64,000 bases of DNA, taken from Ewingella allii (GTDB lineage Bacteria > Pseudomonadota > Gammaproteobacteria > Enterobacterales > Enterobacteriaceae). Within the stretch, counting starts at the first letter, position 1; every line of letters starts with the position of its first letter. Positions 36,001 to 44,752 of this stretch are shown here, piece after piece. The DNA lies in contig NZ_JAWUDN010000005.1 of NCBI RefSeq assembly GCF_044430645.1, positions 1 through 64,000 on the forward strand, in the 5' to 3' direction. A program made the position numbers and the translations under genes. The notes beneath the pieces were generated by a model, which ran no database searches, was not told the DNA's origin, and saw only the letters and a list, made by a program, of their open reading frames with translations.

Positions 36001-36573
36001 TTATTTGGCCGTGACGCGGCGCGTGTAGTCGGCGAAGGCATTCAGCTGGCCGGTGAGGAAATCCAGCGTGCCTTGCTCAATCACTTCGCCCGTTTGCTCA
36101 TCCACTTTGCTCTGGATCACGCCACCCATAAACTCAGGACGGTTCATCACCTGGGCGTCGAGGAACACCAAAATCTGGCGCAGATGATATTGGCAGCGCG
36201 CACCGCCAATCGGCCCCATTGAGCTGGTCTGGATCAGCACCGGTTTGCCCGCGATTGGCTGGTTTGGCAGGCGCGAGAGCCAGTCGATAGCATTCTTCAA
36301 CCCGCCGGGAACCGAATAGTTATACTCCGGCGTCACGATGATCAGGCCGTCAGCCTGACGAATTTGCTGGGCAATGGCTTCGATATCCGCCGGGAAACCC
36401 TCTTCTTGCTGCACGTCTGCGTCATACAGCGGCAGGGTGCCAATCGACGGCAGAGCTTCAATACTCACGCCGGAAGGTGCAAGTTTAGGGAGGGTTCGCG
36501 CGACCATCGCGTTGTACGAGCCTTTGCGCAGGCTGCCTAACAGAGTGACAAACTTCAGGGGTTGCGTTGACAT
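36001..36573 (-). CDS. chrR: NADPH-dependent FMN reductase / quinone (chromate) reductase ChrR
   Basis: 190-residue flavodoxin-fold enzyme, homologous end to end with E. coli ChrR (YieF). Such enzymes reduce quinones by two electrons and can reduce chromate. The FMN phosphate loop GSLRKGSYNAMVART and the TPEYNYSVPGGLKNAIDWLSR motif are intact. yieE lies downstream (stop at 36679), so the two probably form one unit on the minus strand only if readthrough occurs; their order is yieE upstream, chrR downstream. Confidence 0.94.
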   Translation of the reverse strand: MSTQPLKFVTLLGSLRKGSYNAMVARTLPKLAPSGVSIEALPSIGTLPLYDADVQQEEGFPADIEAIAQQIRQADGLIIVTPEYNYSVPGGLKNAIDWLSRLPNQPIAGKPVLIQTSSMGPIGGARCQYHLRQILVFLDAQVMNRPEFMGGVIQSKVDEQTGEVIEQGTLDFLTGQLNAFADYTRRVTAK

Positions 36574-36678
36574 GAATGACTCCTGTTATGGGGAATGTCT
36601 TGAATGAGGCTCAGAATAAATCTATACCAGATTGCTGGCGCCGGACAGCGATCCGCACGGCGCTTTCGCAGGCAATCA

Positions 36679-37404
36679 TTACTTTGCCGGAGGCAGACTG
36701 GTGAACTTCATAAAATGCGGCGAGTTGGGCTGCTGCTGGATGGAGAGAGCTTGAGTGCGAGTAAAGCCACTTTCGGGTGAATATCGCCAGCAGAGTAGAC
36801 GGGCGATAGCCGGAGAGTGCGCACAGGCCCACGTCAGAGAGCCATCGATGTCACTCATCACCTGAGCTTCAGGAGTGATGGCCGAGCGCAGGCGGCCCGA
36901 TGCCGGATTCAGGCTCAGGCTCCTCTCGCCGTATTCCGTCAGCCCGGAGAGTTTCAGCATGCTTTGGCGAATACACCACAGTTGCAGCGCCGACTCCACC
37001 GGGTCACTTTGTAGCGCGATCCATGTCTGTTCGACGGCAGACAGCTGGGCTTGCTGCTGAGAATTGATTAACGCGCTGCGGGCGTGGATCACTTCCAAAT
37101 CCAGCCCGACCTTGCCTTCGCTGCTCAACATCACGCCGACCGTGGTTCCGGCGTAAGCCAGACTGAAATCAGGCAGGTTTTGCGATTCAAAGCTCGGGCG
37201 GCCGCTGGGCAGGGTAATGATCGCGGGCAGTTCGGTAATGCCGTACAGGTAAAACATCATTTCGGCCAGCAGCACGCGGCCACTTAGAAAGCGTTTACGC
37301 TGTTTTTCGGAAAGGCTTTTGGCAGATAAAAGTACGTTCGGGGGAAGGCGGTGAGTATCCGGCTCAGGCTCCGCTGCAACCCATCTAGCAAAATGGCACG
37401 CCAT
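36679..37404 (-). CDS. yieE: YieE, 4'-phosphopantetheinyl transferase superfamily protein
   Basis: 241-residue homologue of E. coli YieE, upstream of chrR as in E. coli. The first Mg2+-binding motif of Sfp/AcpT-type transferases is present as VGLDLEVI near residue 101. The second motif, usually W-x-x-K-E-x-x-x-K, reads WCIRQSMLKLSG, so the canonical Lys-Glu pair is Arg-Gln. E. coli YieE is similarly altered. It may therefore be weakly active, specialised or non-catalytic. Role unproven. Confidence 0.85.
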   Translation of the reverse strand: MACHFARWVAAEPEPDTHRLPPNVLLSAKSLSEKQRKRFLSGRVLLAEMMFYLYGITELPAIITLPSGRPSFESQNLPDFSLAYAGTTVGVMLSSEGKVGLDLEVIHARSALINSQQQAQLSAVEQTWIALQSDPVESALQLWCIRQSMLKLSGLTEYGERSLSLNPASGRLRSAITPEAQVMSDIDGSLTWACAHSPAIARLLCWRYSPESGFTRTQALSIQQQPNSPHFMKFTSLPPAK

Positions 37405-37727
37405 TGTTCACTCCATGATTAATGGTTCGGCTTATTTTCTATTAAGAAAGGAAGGATAACATTAAGAGAAATCATTAAAAACTGCTTAAAAACCGCCTTT
37501 AATCGCATTTCCACTGCTTAAAAATGCGCTTTCCATCCCCAAAAGGTGAGCCACATCACGATAATCCCCCACAACTAACAAATTTCGCTGCCCGAAGGAT
37601 GTTCTGGCGTTTTCAGACCGAAACTGACTTACAAGATATATCTGCTAACAGCACATAAAGAAACCTCAGAAAATGCCGTTAGTACTTAAGCAGCGCTCTC
37701 GCTGCTTTGCCTGTGAGTACCGCGAAA
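37405..37727. other. Intergenic region upstream of the chemoreceptor gene
   Basis: About 320 bp between the divergent yieE and chemoreceptor genes, with no gene. Just before the latter lies a perfect 8-bp hairpin AAGCAGCG-CTCT-CGCTGCTT (37688-37707). I looked for a sigma-28 promoter (TAAA-N15-GCCGATAA) and found no acceptable match. Confidence 0.4.
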
Positions 37728-39623
37728 ATGTTAAAAACAACGCAATCACGCTTTATCGCCTTGATCAGCTTATTTTTTATTGTGCTGGTTATCGTTACGC
37801 TTATCGTCATCCAGGTGTATATCTCTCCCAAGTTGAAACAGGCCGAAAGCACGCAAGTCGCCAATCAGGTTGACGATATTGCGGTTGCTATCAACGATCG
37901 CCTGAATAAAGTTGAGTCGCAGGTTCGAAGCATTACCCAGAGCGTGGCGCAGATGGACAGCGCCTCCATCGACAAACTTCTGCCGCCACTTGTGGATCAG
38001 TATGGCGACAGCGCGGTGTTCGGCGGCGGTATCTGGCCTCTGCCCAACAAGCGCGATCCGGCCAAAGTGAAGTTCAGCACCTTCTTTGCCCGCAATGGCA
38101 GCAATGAGCTAACCGAAAATACGTTTTGGAACAGCGCGGAGTCGCCGAACTACTTCGAGCAGTCGTGGTACGTCGGGGCTTTAAAAGGTGAAAAGGGCCA
38201 GTGCGTCTGGGCTCCAGCCTATTTCGATGATGCCAGCACCCAGCCGCGCACCAACTGTGCGATGGCGATTTACAAAGGGTCTGAACCTTGGGGCGTGGCC
38301 ACCATTGATGTCACGCTGGGCTTCTTCAATCAGCTGGTGGCTGATATGGAGAAAAAGGTTCACGGCACGATTTATATCGTTCAGCAGGATGGCACCATTG
38401 TCGGTACCAGCCACAGCAGCGATGAAAAACTGCCGAAACTGGCCTCACTGGGCGATCAGTCTGCACTGGCCGGGCAAATCAGAAAAAGTCTCGATGGGAT
38501 AAAAGACAGCAGCACTCTGGTGGCGGATTATGACAATGACGGCACCAGCCACACCCTGTTCATGAGCCGTATTCAGGGGCCGTGGTACATCGCCACTGAT
38601 ATGCCAACCAGTCAGCTGTTACAGCGCACGCACAGCATTTTGGCGAGCCTCGGCTTGGTGCAAGTCCCGATGGTTCTGCTGCTGTTGATTGTGCTGATTG
38701 CCGGCATCAAGCTGTTTATGCGCCAGCTCGCCGCGCTGAATCGCAACATCAGCCAGCTTTCGGCCGGTGGCGCGGACTTGACCCAGCGCCTGCCGCAAAG
38801 CAGCAGCCCTGAGTTCAACGCGGTGAATAGCAGCTTCAACAACTTCCTCGACTTCCTCCAGTCGCTGCTCAAGCAGGTGGGCGACAGCTCGCTGGCGATT
38901 GCCTCGGCGTCGCGGCAGATTGCCAGTGGTAATCTGGATCTCTCGGCGCGAACCGAGGAGCAGGCCAGCTCGATTGAAGAGACGGCGGCCTCGATGGAAG
39001 AGCTGACCAGCACGGTGAAACAGAACGCGGGCAACGCCGAAAGTGCCAACCAGCTGGCGCGCGATGCCTCCAACGTTGCCGAGAAAGGCACGCGGGTGGT
39101 GCGTCAGGTGGTGGATACCATGGGCTCGATCACCAACTCGTCGAAGAAAATCGTCGATATCATTAGCGTGATTGACGGCATTGCCTTCCAAACCAACATC
39201 TTGGCGCTGAATGCCGCGGTAGAAGCCGCGCGCGCGGGCGAACAGGGGCGCGGATTCGCCGTGGTGGCCTCGGAAGTACGCAGTCTGGCCCAGCGTTCCG
39301 CCACTTCAGCCCGTGAAATCAAAAAGCTGATTGAGGATTCGGTGGCGGATATTACCTCCGGCAGCCAGCTGGTCGCCACGGCAGGCAGCACCATGGATGA
39401 GCTGATGACCGGGGTGAACAATGTTGCCACGCTGATGAATGAAATCATGTCTTCCAGCCAAGAGCAGAGTCTGGGGATTGAGCAGGTGAACGTGGCGATC
39501 ACCCAGCTGGATAACACCACCCAGCAGAACGCCGCGCTGGTGGAACAGGTGTCTGCCGCCGCGCAGGCGATGCAGGATCAAACCCTGCAGCTGGAAACCG
39601 TGGTATCGGGCTTCAAACTATAA
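37728..39623 (+). CDS. Methyl-accepting chemotaxis protein with Cache-type sensor
   Basis: 631-residue transmembrane chemoreceptor. It has one membrane helix at about residues 8-30, then a large periplasmic domain resembling Cache sensors, with WYVGALKGEKGQCVWAPAYFD. A second helix lies near 310-330, followed by HAMP (ISQLSAGGADLTQRLPQ) and a cytoplasmic signalling domain with the hairpin tip AARAGEQGRGFAVVASEVRSLAQRSA. The C-terminus ends GFKL with no NWETF-type CheR/CheB tether, so it probably relies on other receptors for efficient methylation. The ATG at 37728 is favoured; TTG 37707 and GTG 37713 are in frame, none with a strong ribosome-binding site. Not present at this locus in E. coli; ligand unknown. 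Confidence 0.88.
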   Translation: MLKTTQSRFIALISLFFIVLVIVTLIVIQVYISPKLKQAESTQVANQVDDIAVAINDRLNKVESQVRSITQSVAQMDSASIDKLLPPLVDQYGDSAVFGGGIWPLPNKRDPAKVKFSTFFARNGSNELTENTFWNSAESPNYFEQSWYVGALKGEKGQCVWAPAYFDDASTQPRTNCAMAIYKGSEPWGVATIDVTLGFFNQLVADMEKKVHGTIYIVQQDGTIVGTSHSSDEKLPKLASLGDQSALAGQIRKSLDGIKDSSTLVADYDNDGTSHTLFMSRIQGPWYIATDMPTSQLLQRTHSILASLGLVQVPMVLLLLIVLIAGIKLFMRQLAALNRNISQLSAGGADLTQRLPQSSSPEFNAVNSSFNNFLDFLQSLLKQVGDSSLAIASASRQIASGNLDLSARTEEQASSIEETAASMEELTSTVKQNAGNAESANQLARDASNVAEKGTRVVRQVVDTMGSITNSSKKIVDIISVIDGIAFQTNILALNAAVEAARAGEQGRGFAVVASEVRSLAQRSATSAREIKKLIEDSVADITSGSQLVATAGSTMDELMTGVNNVATLMNEIMSSSQEQSLGIEQVNVAITQLDNTTQQNAALVEQVSAAAQAMQDQTLQLETVVSGFKL

Positions 39624-39646
39624 TTTTCTTCTGACGGCATTAATCC

Positions 39647-39675
39647 AAGCCCGGCCAGCGCGCCGGGCTTTTTTT
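39647..39675 (+). terminator. Terminator after the chemoreceptor gene
   Basis: AAGCCCGGC/GCCGGGCTT 9-bp stem with a 6-base loop (39647-39670) followed by a T-run, 24 bp after the stop codon. Confidence 0.92.
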
Positions 39676-39804
39676 ATGTCCAAAATCAGCCATAAACCAA
39701 TGGTTACGATCTGGCCTTATTTCGTGGCGTGAATTGAGTGATTTTTAGCCCCGCTCGGCGGCATAATGGCAGACATTCACTGTGACTCAAAAGTAACCCA
39801 CCGG

Positions 39805-41091
39805 ATGACGCGAAAAATAACCATAAAGTCTTACGGACTGCGGCTCGCCATGGCGCTGAGCGGGCTGGCGCAGGTGGCCCATGCCGACAGCGACCTGACC
39901 GCGCAGATTAAACATGGCGAGTATCTCGCGCGCGCCGGGGATTGCGCTGCCTGCCACACCGCGCCGGGCGGCAGGCCTTTTGCCGGTGGCCTGAAAATGA
40001 TGACGCCGGTGGGGGCCATCTATGCCAGCAACATCACGCCGGACAGGCTGACCGGCATTGGGACTTACAGTGAGCAGGATTTCAGCCGGGCGCTGCGCCA
40101 AGGCATTGCTCAAGACGGCCACCACTTGTATCCAGCGATGCCTTACCCCTCATTCAACAAAATCACCGACAGCGACACCCGCGACTTATACCTCTACTTC
40201 ACCCAGCGTGTCGCGCCCGTCGCCCAAACCAATCGGCCGAGCGACATTCCTTTCCCGCTCAATATGCGCTGGCCGCTAGCAGTGTGGAATCAGGCGTTTT
40301 TGCAACAGAAGCCTTACTACTCGGACCCTCAACAGACCGCCGACTGGAACCGCGGCGCCTATCTGGTTCAAGGGCTGGGGCACTGTGGCAGCTGCCATAC
40401 CCCGCGCGGCGTCGGCTTCCAAGAGAAAGCTTTGGATAACGGCGATCGCGCCTATCTTTCTGGCGGCACCTTGGACGGTTGGCATGCGCCCAACCTGCGC
40501 GGCGACGCCACCACGGGGCTGGGGCAATGGACCGAGGGCGATATCACCCAGTTCTTGCAGCAGGGCCACACGGCGCGAAGCACCGCCTTTGGCTCGATGG
40601 TGGACGTGGTGCAGGACAGCACCCAATACCTGACCGACGCCGACCGGCAGGCGATTGCCGTGTATCTCAAATCGCTGCCTGCCGATGGTCAATTCAGGGT
40701 TCAGGTGAACAACAGCGCCACCGCGCAGGCCTTAGAGAAAGGCGACGTCGCCGCTACCGGCGCGCAGCTTTATATGGATAACTGCGCCGACTGCCACTTA
40801 ACCAGCGGGCAGGGCGAAAAGAACAAATATCCGCAACTGGCGCAAAACCCGGTGGTGGTCAGCGCCGACCCTTCGTCGATGATCAATATCGTGCTGCGCG
40901 GCGCGCACTCGCCGGTCACCGCCACGTCCGGCAAAGGCGCGAAAATGCCCGCCTTCGCCGACCAACTGGAAGATCAAGAGGTCGCCGATGTCGTAAACTT
41001 CATCCGCAACGGCTGGGGTAATCAGGCCGAAAAGGTCAGCGCCGCACAGGTTAAAGCCATGCGTGAGTTGATGGGGCCGGATAAGGGCTAA
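39805..41091 (+). CDS. Triheme c-type cytochrome, gluconate/alcohol dehydrogenase cytochrome subunit-like
   Basis: 428-residue secreted cytochrome with a signal peptide (Arg-Lys start, cleavage near VAHA-DSD). Three haem-binding sites CAACH, CGSCH and CADCH lie in three successive cytochrome c domains. The C-terminal FIRNGWGN motif is typical of cytochrome subunits of membrane-bound gluconate 2-dehydrogenase and alcohol/aldehyde dehydrogenases, which pass electrons from a periplasmic flavo- or PQQ-enzyme to ubiquinone. No catalytic or gamma subunit is adjacent, so it is an orphan and its partner must be encoded elsewhere. Start uncertain: ATG 39805 gives a clean signal peptide; ATG 39766 is also in frame. 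Confidence 0.87.
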   Translation: MTRKITIKSYGLRLAMALSGLAQVAHADSDLTAQIKHGEYLARAGDCAACHTAPGGRPFAGGLKMMTPVGAIYASNITPDRLTGIGTYSEQDFSRALRQGIAQDGHHLYPAMPYPSFNKITDSDTRDLYLYFTQRVAPVAQTNRPSDIPFPLNMRWPLAVWNQAFLQQKPYYSDPQQTADWNRGAYLVQGLGHCGSCHTPRGVGFQEKALDNGDRAYLSGGTLDGWHAPNLRGDATTGLGQWTEGDITQFLQQGHTARSTAFGSMVDVVQDSTQYLTDADRQAIAVYLKSLPADGQFRVQVNNSATAQALEKGDVAATGAQLYMDNCADCHLTSGQGEKNKYPQLAQNPVVVSADPSSMINIVLRGAHSPVTATSGKGAKMPAFADQLEDQEVADVVNFIRNGWGNQAEKVSAAQVKAMRELMGPDKG

Positions 41092-41301
41092 ATTGTAGGG
41101 GATCTGCCGCCAGTATTGGCATGCGGCATAAAGGCTGGTGGTAGCACTGGAGCGTGGTTTTGATTGCCTCTTACGGCATAAAAGAGTGAGGGTAAACCTG
41201 CTCCACAATGGATTTTTCTTTCGATAAATCAACTCAGAGCAGCTTCTCGCTCATCCCCTTACTCAGCCCAAGCAGCTTAAAATCCATGCCCAGATACTCG
41301 T

Positions 41302-41338
41302 CGAAAAAAAACCGCATTAACAGAGAGTTAATGCGGTT
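41302..41338 (-). terminator. Terminator after mnmE
   Basis: Perfect 12-bp stem AACCGCATTAAC/GTTAATGCGGTT with a 5-base loop (41310-41338), followed on the minus strand by a T-run, 33 bp beyond the mnmE stop. The remaining 41092-41301 between it and the cytochrome gene shows nothing I would annotate. Confidence 0.92.
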
Positions 41339-41371
41339 AGTGTTTACTTACAAACTTTTCAAGTTTCTGGC

Positions 41372-42736
41372 TTATTTACCGATGCAGAAGCTGGAGAAAA
41401 TACGGCCTAGCAGGTCATCCGACGTGAATTCCCCGGTGATTTCACTCAGCGCTTGCTGGGACATGCGCAGCTCTTCCGCCAGTAATTCACCGGCGCGTGC
41501 GCCTAAAAGCTGGTCTTTGCCGCGGATCAGGTGTTCTGCCGCCAATTCCAGCGCCTGTAGGTGGCGGCGGCGGGCGAGGAAGCCCCCTTCCATATTGTGA
41601 TTGAAGCCCATAACCTGCTTTAGATGCTCACGCAGCAGGTCTACGCCGTCGCCGGTGCGTGCCGAAAGGCGAATAAGTGAGTGACCATTCACTTCGGTCA
41701 TACCCAGCGTTTCACCTGTGATATCGGCTTTATTGCGCACCACGACAATCGGTAATGTCTCTGGCAAACGGGCCATAAACTCAGGCCAGATTTGCGACGG
41801 CTCGGTGGCGTCCGTGGTGGTGCCATCGACCATAAACAGCACTAAGTCGGCCTGTTCGATCTCATTCCACGCACGTTCGATACCAATTCGCTCTACTTCG
41901 TCACTGGCTTCGCGCAGCCCGGCGGTGTCGATGATGTGCAAAGGCATGCCGTCGAGGTGAATATGTTCGCGCAGCACGTCACGCGTGGTACCGGCAATGT
42001 CGGTCACGATAGCCGCCTCGCGGCCCGCTAACGCATTGAGCAAGCTAGATTTTCCGGCGTTTGGACGACCGGCGATCACCACTTTCATCCCTTCTCTCAG
42101 CAGGCTGCCCTGACGCGCCTCGGCACGCACGGCATCAAGGTCGCCGATCACCGTATTGAGCTGAGCCTCAATTTTGCCGTCAGACAGGAAGTCGATTTCC
42201 TCATCCGGGAAGTCGATCGCCGCTTCCACAAAGATTCGCAGGTGAGTAAGTGCTTCCACCAAATGGTGAACACGGTTGGAAAATGCGCCCTGTAGGGAGT
42301 TTACCGCCGAACGCGCGGCCTGCTCGGAACTGGCGTCAATCAGGTCAGCGATGGCTTCGGCCTGGGCTAAGTCCAGTTTGTCATTGAGGAAGGCGCGTTC
42401 AGAGAACTCGCCCGGGCGCGCGATACGCACGCCGTCCAGCGAGATAATACGCTTAAGCAGCAAATCGAGGATAACCGGGCCGCCGTGGCCTTGCAGCTCC
42501 AGCACGTCTTCGCCGGTGAAGGAGTTCGGGCCGGGGAACCACAGGGCAATACCTTGGTCGAGCGTCGAGCCGTCCGCATCGCGGAAGGGCAGATAGTCGG
42601 CGTAGCGCGGCTTGGGCAGCTTACCTAAGATCTCCTGCGCAATCTGGCTCGCCGCGCGGCCGGAAACGCGCAGAATGCCGACTCCGCCGCGGCCGGGAGG
42701 CGTGGCTTGGGCAACAATGGTATCTGAGGTGCTCAT
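41372..42736 (-). CDS. mnmE: tRNA uridine-5-carboxymethylaminomethyl modification GTPase MnmE
   Basis: 454-residue GTPase acting with MnmG on the tRNA wobble uridine. The N-terminal formyl-THF-binding domain starts DTIVAQATPPGRGGVGILRVSG. The inserted G domain has the P-loop GRPNAGKSSLLN, a DTAG motif (IIDTAGLREA) and NKAD. The C-terminus CIGK supplies the conserved Cys. Its start lies 28 bp beyond the hairpin that follows yidC, so expression needs readthrough or its own promoter. Confidence 0.97.
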   Translation of the reverse strand: MSTSDTIVAQATPPGRGGVGILRVSGRAASQIAQEILGKLPKPRYADYLPFRDADGSTLDQGIALWFPGPNSFTGEDVLELQGHGGPVILDLLLKRIISLDGVRIARPGEFSERAFLNDKLDLAQAEAIADLIDASSEQAARSAVNSLQGAFSNRVHHLVEALTHLRIFVEAAIDFPDEEIDFLSDGKIEAQLNTVIGDLDAVRAEARQGSLLREGMKVVIAGRPNAGKSSLLNALAGREAAIVTDIAGTTRDVLREHIHLDGMPLHIIDTAGLREASDEVERIGIERAWNEIEQADLVLFMVDGTTTDATEPSQIWPEFMARLPETLPIVVVRNKADITGETLGMTEVNGHSLIRLSARTGDGVDLLREHLKQVMGFNHNMEGGFLARRRHLQALELAAEHLIRGKDQLLGARAGELLAEELRMSQQALSEITGEFTSDDLLGRIFSSFCIGK

Positions 42737-42763
42737 AGCGAATTATCTCTATTTTGAATGTAC

Positions 42764-42789
42764 AAAAGGCGATCAAATGATCGCCTTTT
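42764..42789 (-). terminator. Hairpin terminator/attenuator between yidC and mnmE
   Basis: Perfect 12-bp arms AAAAGGCGATCA/TGATCGCCTTTT around an AA loop; the flanking A and T tracts make it bidirectional. It lies between cotranscribed genes, so it may set the ratio of YidC to MnmE. Confidence 0.82.
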
Positions 42790-42857
42790 CTGTTAATTAC
42801 ACAAGTTCAGAATTTCACAAGTTAGAGCTTCAGGGGCGGGAAGCCCCTAAGACTGAC

Positions 42858-44492
42858 TTATGATTTTTTCTTGTCGCGGCTGTGCAGACCACGTTTTTCC
42901 AGCCCGCGATAAATCAGCTGCTGCTGGAGGATGGTTACCAGGTTACTGACGATGTAGTACAGCACCAGACCGGATGGGAACCACAGGAAGAACACGGTGA
43001 AGATGACCGGCATGAAGGTCATGATCTTCTGCTGCATTGGGTCTGTGACGGTAGTCGGCGACATCTTCTGAATGAAGAACATCGTGATACCCATCAAGAT
43101 CGGCAGAATGTAGTACGGGTCTTGCGCTGACAGGTCATGGATCCACAAGGCGAACGGCGCGTGGCGCAATTCAATGGAGCCAGACAGCATGTAATACAGT
43201 GCCAGGAAGATTGGCATCTGGATAACCAGCGGCAGACAGCCACCCAACGGGTTCACTTTCTCTGCTTTATACAGCGCCATCATCTCCTGACTCATGCGCT
43301 GTTTGTCATCACCAATGCGTTCACGCATCGCGGCCAGTTTCGGCTGCAGCATACGCATTTTCGCCATCGACGTGTACTGAGCGCGGGTCAGTGGGTACAT
43401 GATACCGCGAACAATAAAGGTGATGATGATGATGGAGAAGCCCCAGTTACCGATGAAACCGTGAATGAATTTCAACAGTTTGAACAGTGGTTGAGAAATG
43501 AACCACAACCAGCCGTAGTCAACAGTCAGGTCAAGGTGCGGCGCGATGGCGGCCATTTGATCCTGAATCTCTGGGCCTACCCACAGGGTAGAAGCCACTT
43601 GTTGCTGCGCGCCAGGTTGAACAACAAAAGGTGCACCTTTGAAGCCAACAGCGGAAATGCCGTTATTGGTCGTGGTGTAGAAGTTGTTGGTGTCTTTCGC
43701 TGAAGGGATCCACGCGGTTGCAAAGTACTGCTGCAACATGGCAACCCAGCCGCCTTGAGTGGTGACGTTCAGCGCTTCGCTCTTATCGAACGCGTACTTC
43801 TGATATTTATCATCGCTAGACGAGTAAGCTGCGCCACGGAAGGTATGCAGGGCAAAGTTATTGCTCCCGGTATCTTTGTGCTTCGGCAGCTCGGTGGTTT
43901 GGCGCAACTGGCCAAACAGCGTCATTTCAAGTGGGGTCGCAGTGGTGTTGTTGATGTTGTACTCAACATTCACGGCGTAAGAACCACGCTTGATAACGAA
44001 AGTTTTAGTGATCACTGCGCCGTTCTGAGCGGTGTAAGTCAGAGGGATACGCAGTTCAGCCTGACCTTCGCCTAAGGTGAAGTTGTCCTGACTAGCTTGA
44101 TACAGAGGACGTTCGCCGTTAGCCGGGTTGTCTGGGCCGTTTTTGCCCGTCAGACCGCTTTGAGCCTGATAGACGAAATTAGGAGTGGTTTCCAGAAGCT
44201 GGAAAGGTTCGCTTGAACCCAGAGACGTTGGGTAAGCAGTCAGTAAAGCCTGATCAATATCACCGCCACGGGTGTTGATGCTCAATGACAGCACGTCAGT
44301 GTTGACGGTGATCATTTTGCCCTGTCCGCTGCCAGGAACAGCCTGGTTAGCAGCATCGCCGTTAGCAGTATTCGCAGTCTGTTGCGTGGTCTGATTGGCT
44401 GGTTGCGGAGCGTGGTCCGTCTGCCAGGCCTGCCAGATCATGAAAGACACGAACAGCAGAGCGATGAGAAAGAGATTGCGTTGCGAATCCAT
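42858..44492 (-). CDS. yidC: Membrane protein insertase YidC
   Basis: 544-residue Oxa1/YidC-family insertase. It has an N-terminal membrane helix (NLFLIALLFVSFMIW), a large periplasmic domain (about residues 60-345) and a conserved five-helix core. The core Arg of the hydrophilic groove is in the IIIITFIVRGIMYPL segment. The C-terminus is basic (KRGLHSRDKKKS). It inserts small proteins such as the AtpE c subunit. Part of rpmH-rnpA-yidD-yidC, 3 bp after yidD. Confidence 0.97.
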   Translation of the reverse strand: MDSQRNLFLIALLFVSFMIWQAWQTDHAPQPANQTTQQTANTANGDAANQAVPGSGQGKMITVNTDVLSLSINTRGGDIDQALLTAYPTSLGSSEPFQLLETTPNFVYQAQSGLTGKNGPDNPANGERPLYQASQDNFTLGEGQAELRIPLTYTAQNGAVITKTFVIKRGSYAVNVEYNINNTTATPLEMTLFGQLRQTTELPKHKDTGSNNFALHTFRGAAYSSSDDKYQKYAFDKSEALNVTTQGGWVAMLQQYFATAWIPSAKDTNNFYTTTNNGISAVGFKGAPFVVQPGAQQQVASTLWVGPEIQDQMAAIAPHLDLTVDYGWLWFISQPLFKLLKFIHGFIGNWGFSIIIITFIVRGIMYPLTRAQYTSMAKMRMLQPKLAAMRERIGDDKQRMSQEMMALYKAEKVNPLGGCLPLVIQMPIFLALYYMLSGSIELRHAPFALWIHDLSAQDPYYILPILMGITMFFIQKMSPTTVTDPMQQKIMTFMPVIFTVFFLWFPSGLVLYYIVSNLVTILQQQLIYRGLEKRGLHSRDKKKS

Positions 44493-44494
44493 CG

Positions 44495-44752
44495 TTAGAG
44501 TTCTCTGTTATTGTCGGTTTTCGGCGGCACGGGGTCATCACCACCTGGGTTCAAAGGATGGCATTTTAATACGCGTTTCAATGTCAACCAACTGCCTTTT
44601 AACATGCCAAAACGACCAATGGCCTCAATACCGTATTGAGAGCAGGTTGGTCGAAAACGACAATGTGGCCCAAGCAAGGGACTGATAAAAAGCTGATAAC
44701 CACGTATCAACCCGATCAGGATGCGGGAGCCTGCCGGCAATGTCGACGCCAT
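44495..44752 (-). CDS. yidD: Membrane protein insertion efficiency factor YidD
   Basis: 85-residue inner-membrane-associated protein that helps YidC-dependent insertion. It has an amphipathic N-terminal helix and the family motif RFRPTCSQYGIEAI with conserved Cys, then CHPLNPGGDDPVP. Its start lies inside rnpA, a 37-bp overlap that is conserved in E. coli. Confidence 0.96.
   Translation of the reverse strand: MASTLPAGSRILIGLIRGYQLFISPLLGPHCRFRPTCSQYGIEAIGRFGMLKGSWLTLKRVLKCHPLNPGGDDPVPPKTDNNREL

Noticed and set aside
37561..37630. Possible sigma-28 flagellar promoter for the chemoreceptor gene
   Set aside because: CCGAAG and ACCGAAA resemble the -10 core but no TAAA-type -35 occurs at the needed 15-bp distance.
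37673..37873. 66-codon open frame upstream of and overlapping the chemoreceptor gene
   Set aside because: It overlaps the real gene in another frame, including its first membrane helix, and contains the hairpin sequence; no credible ribosome-binding site.
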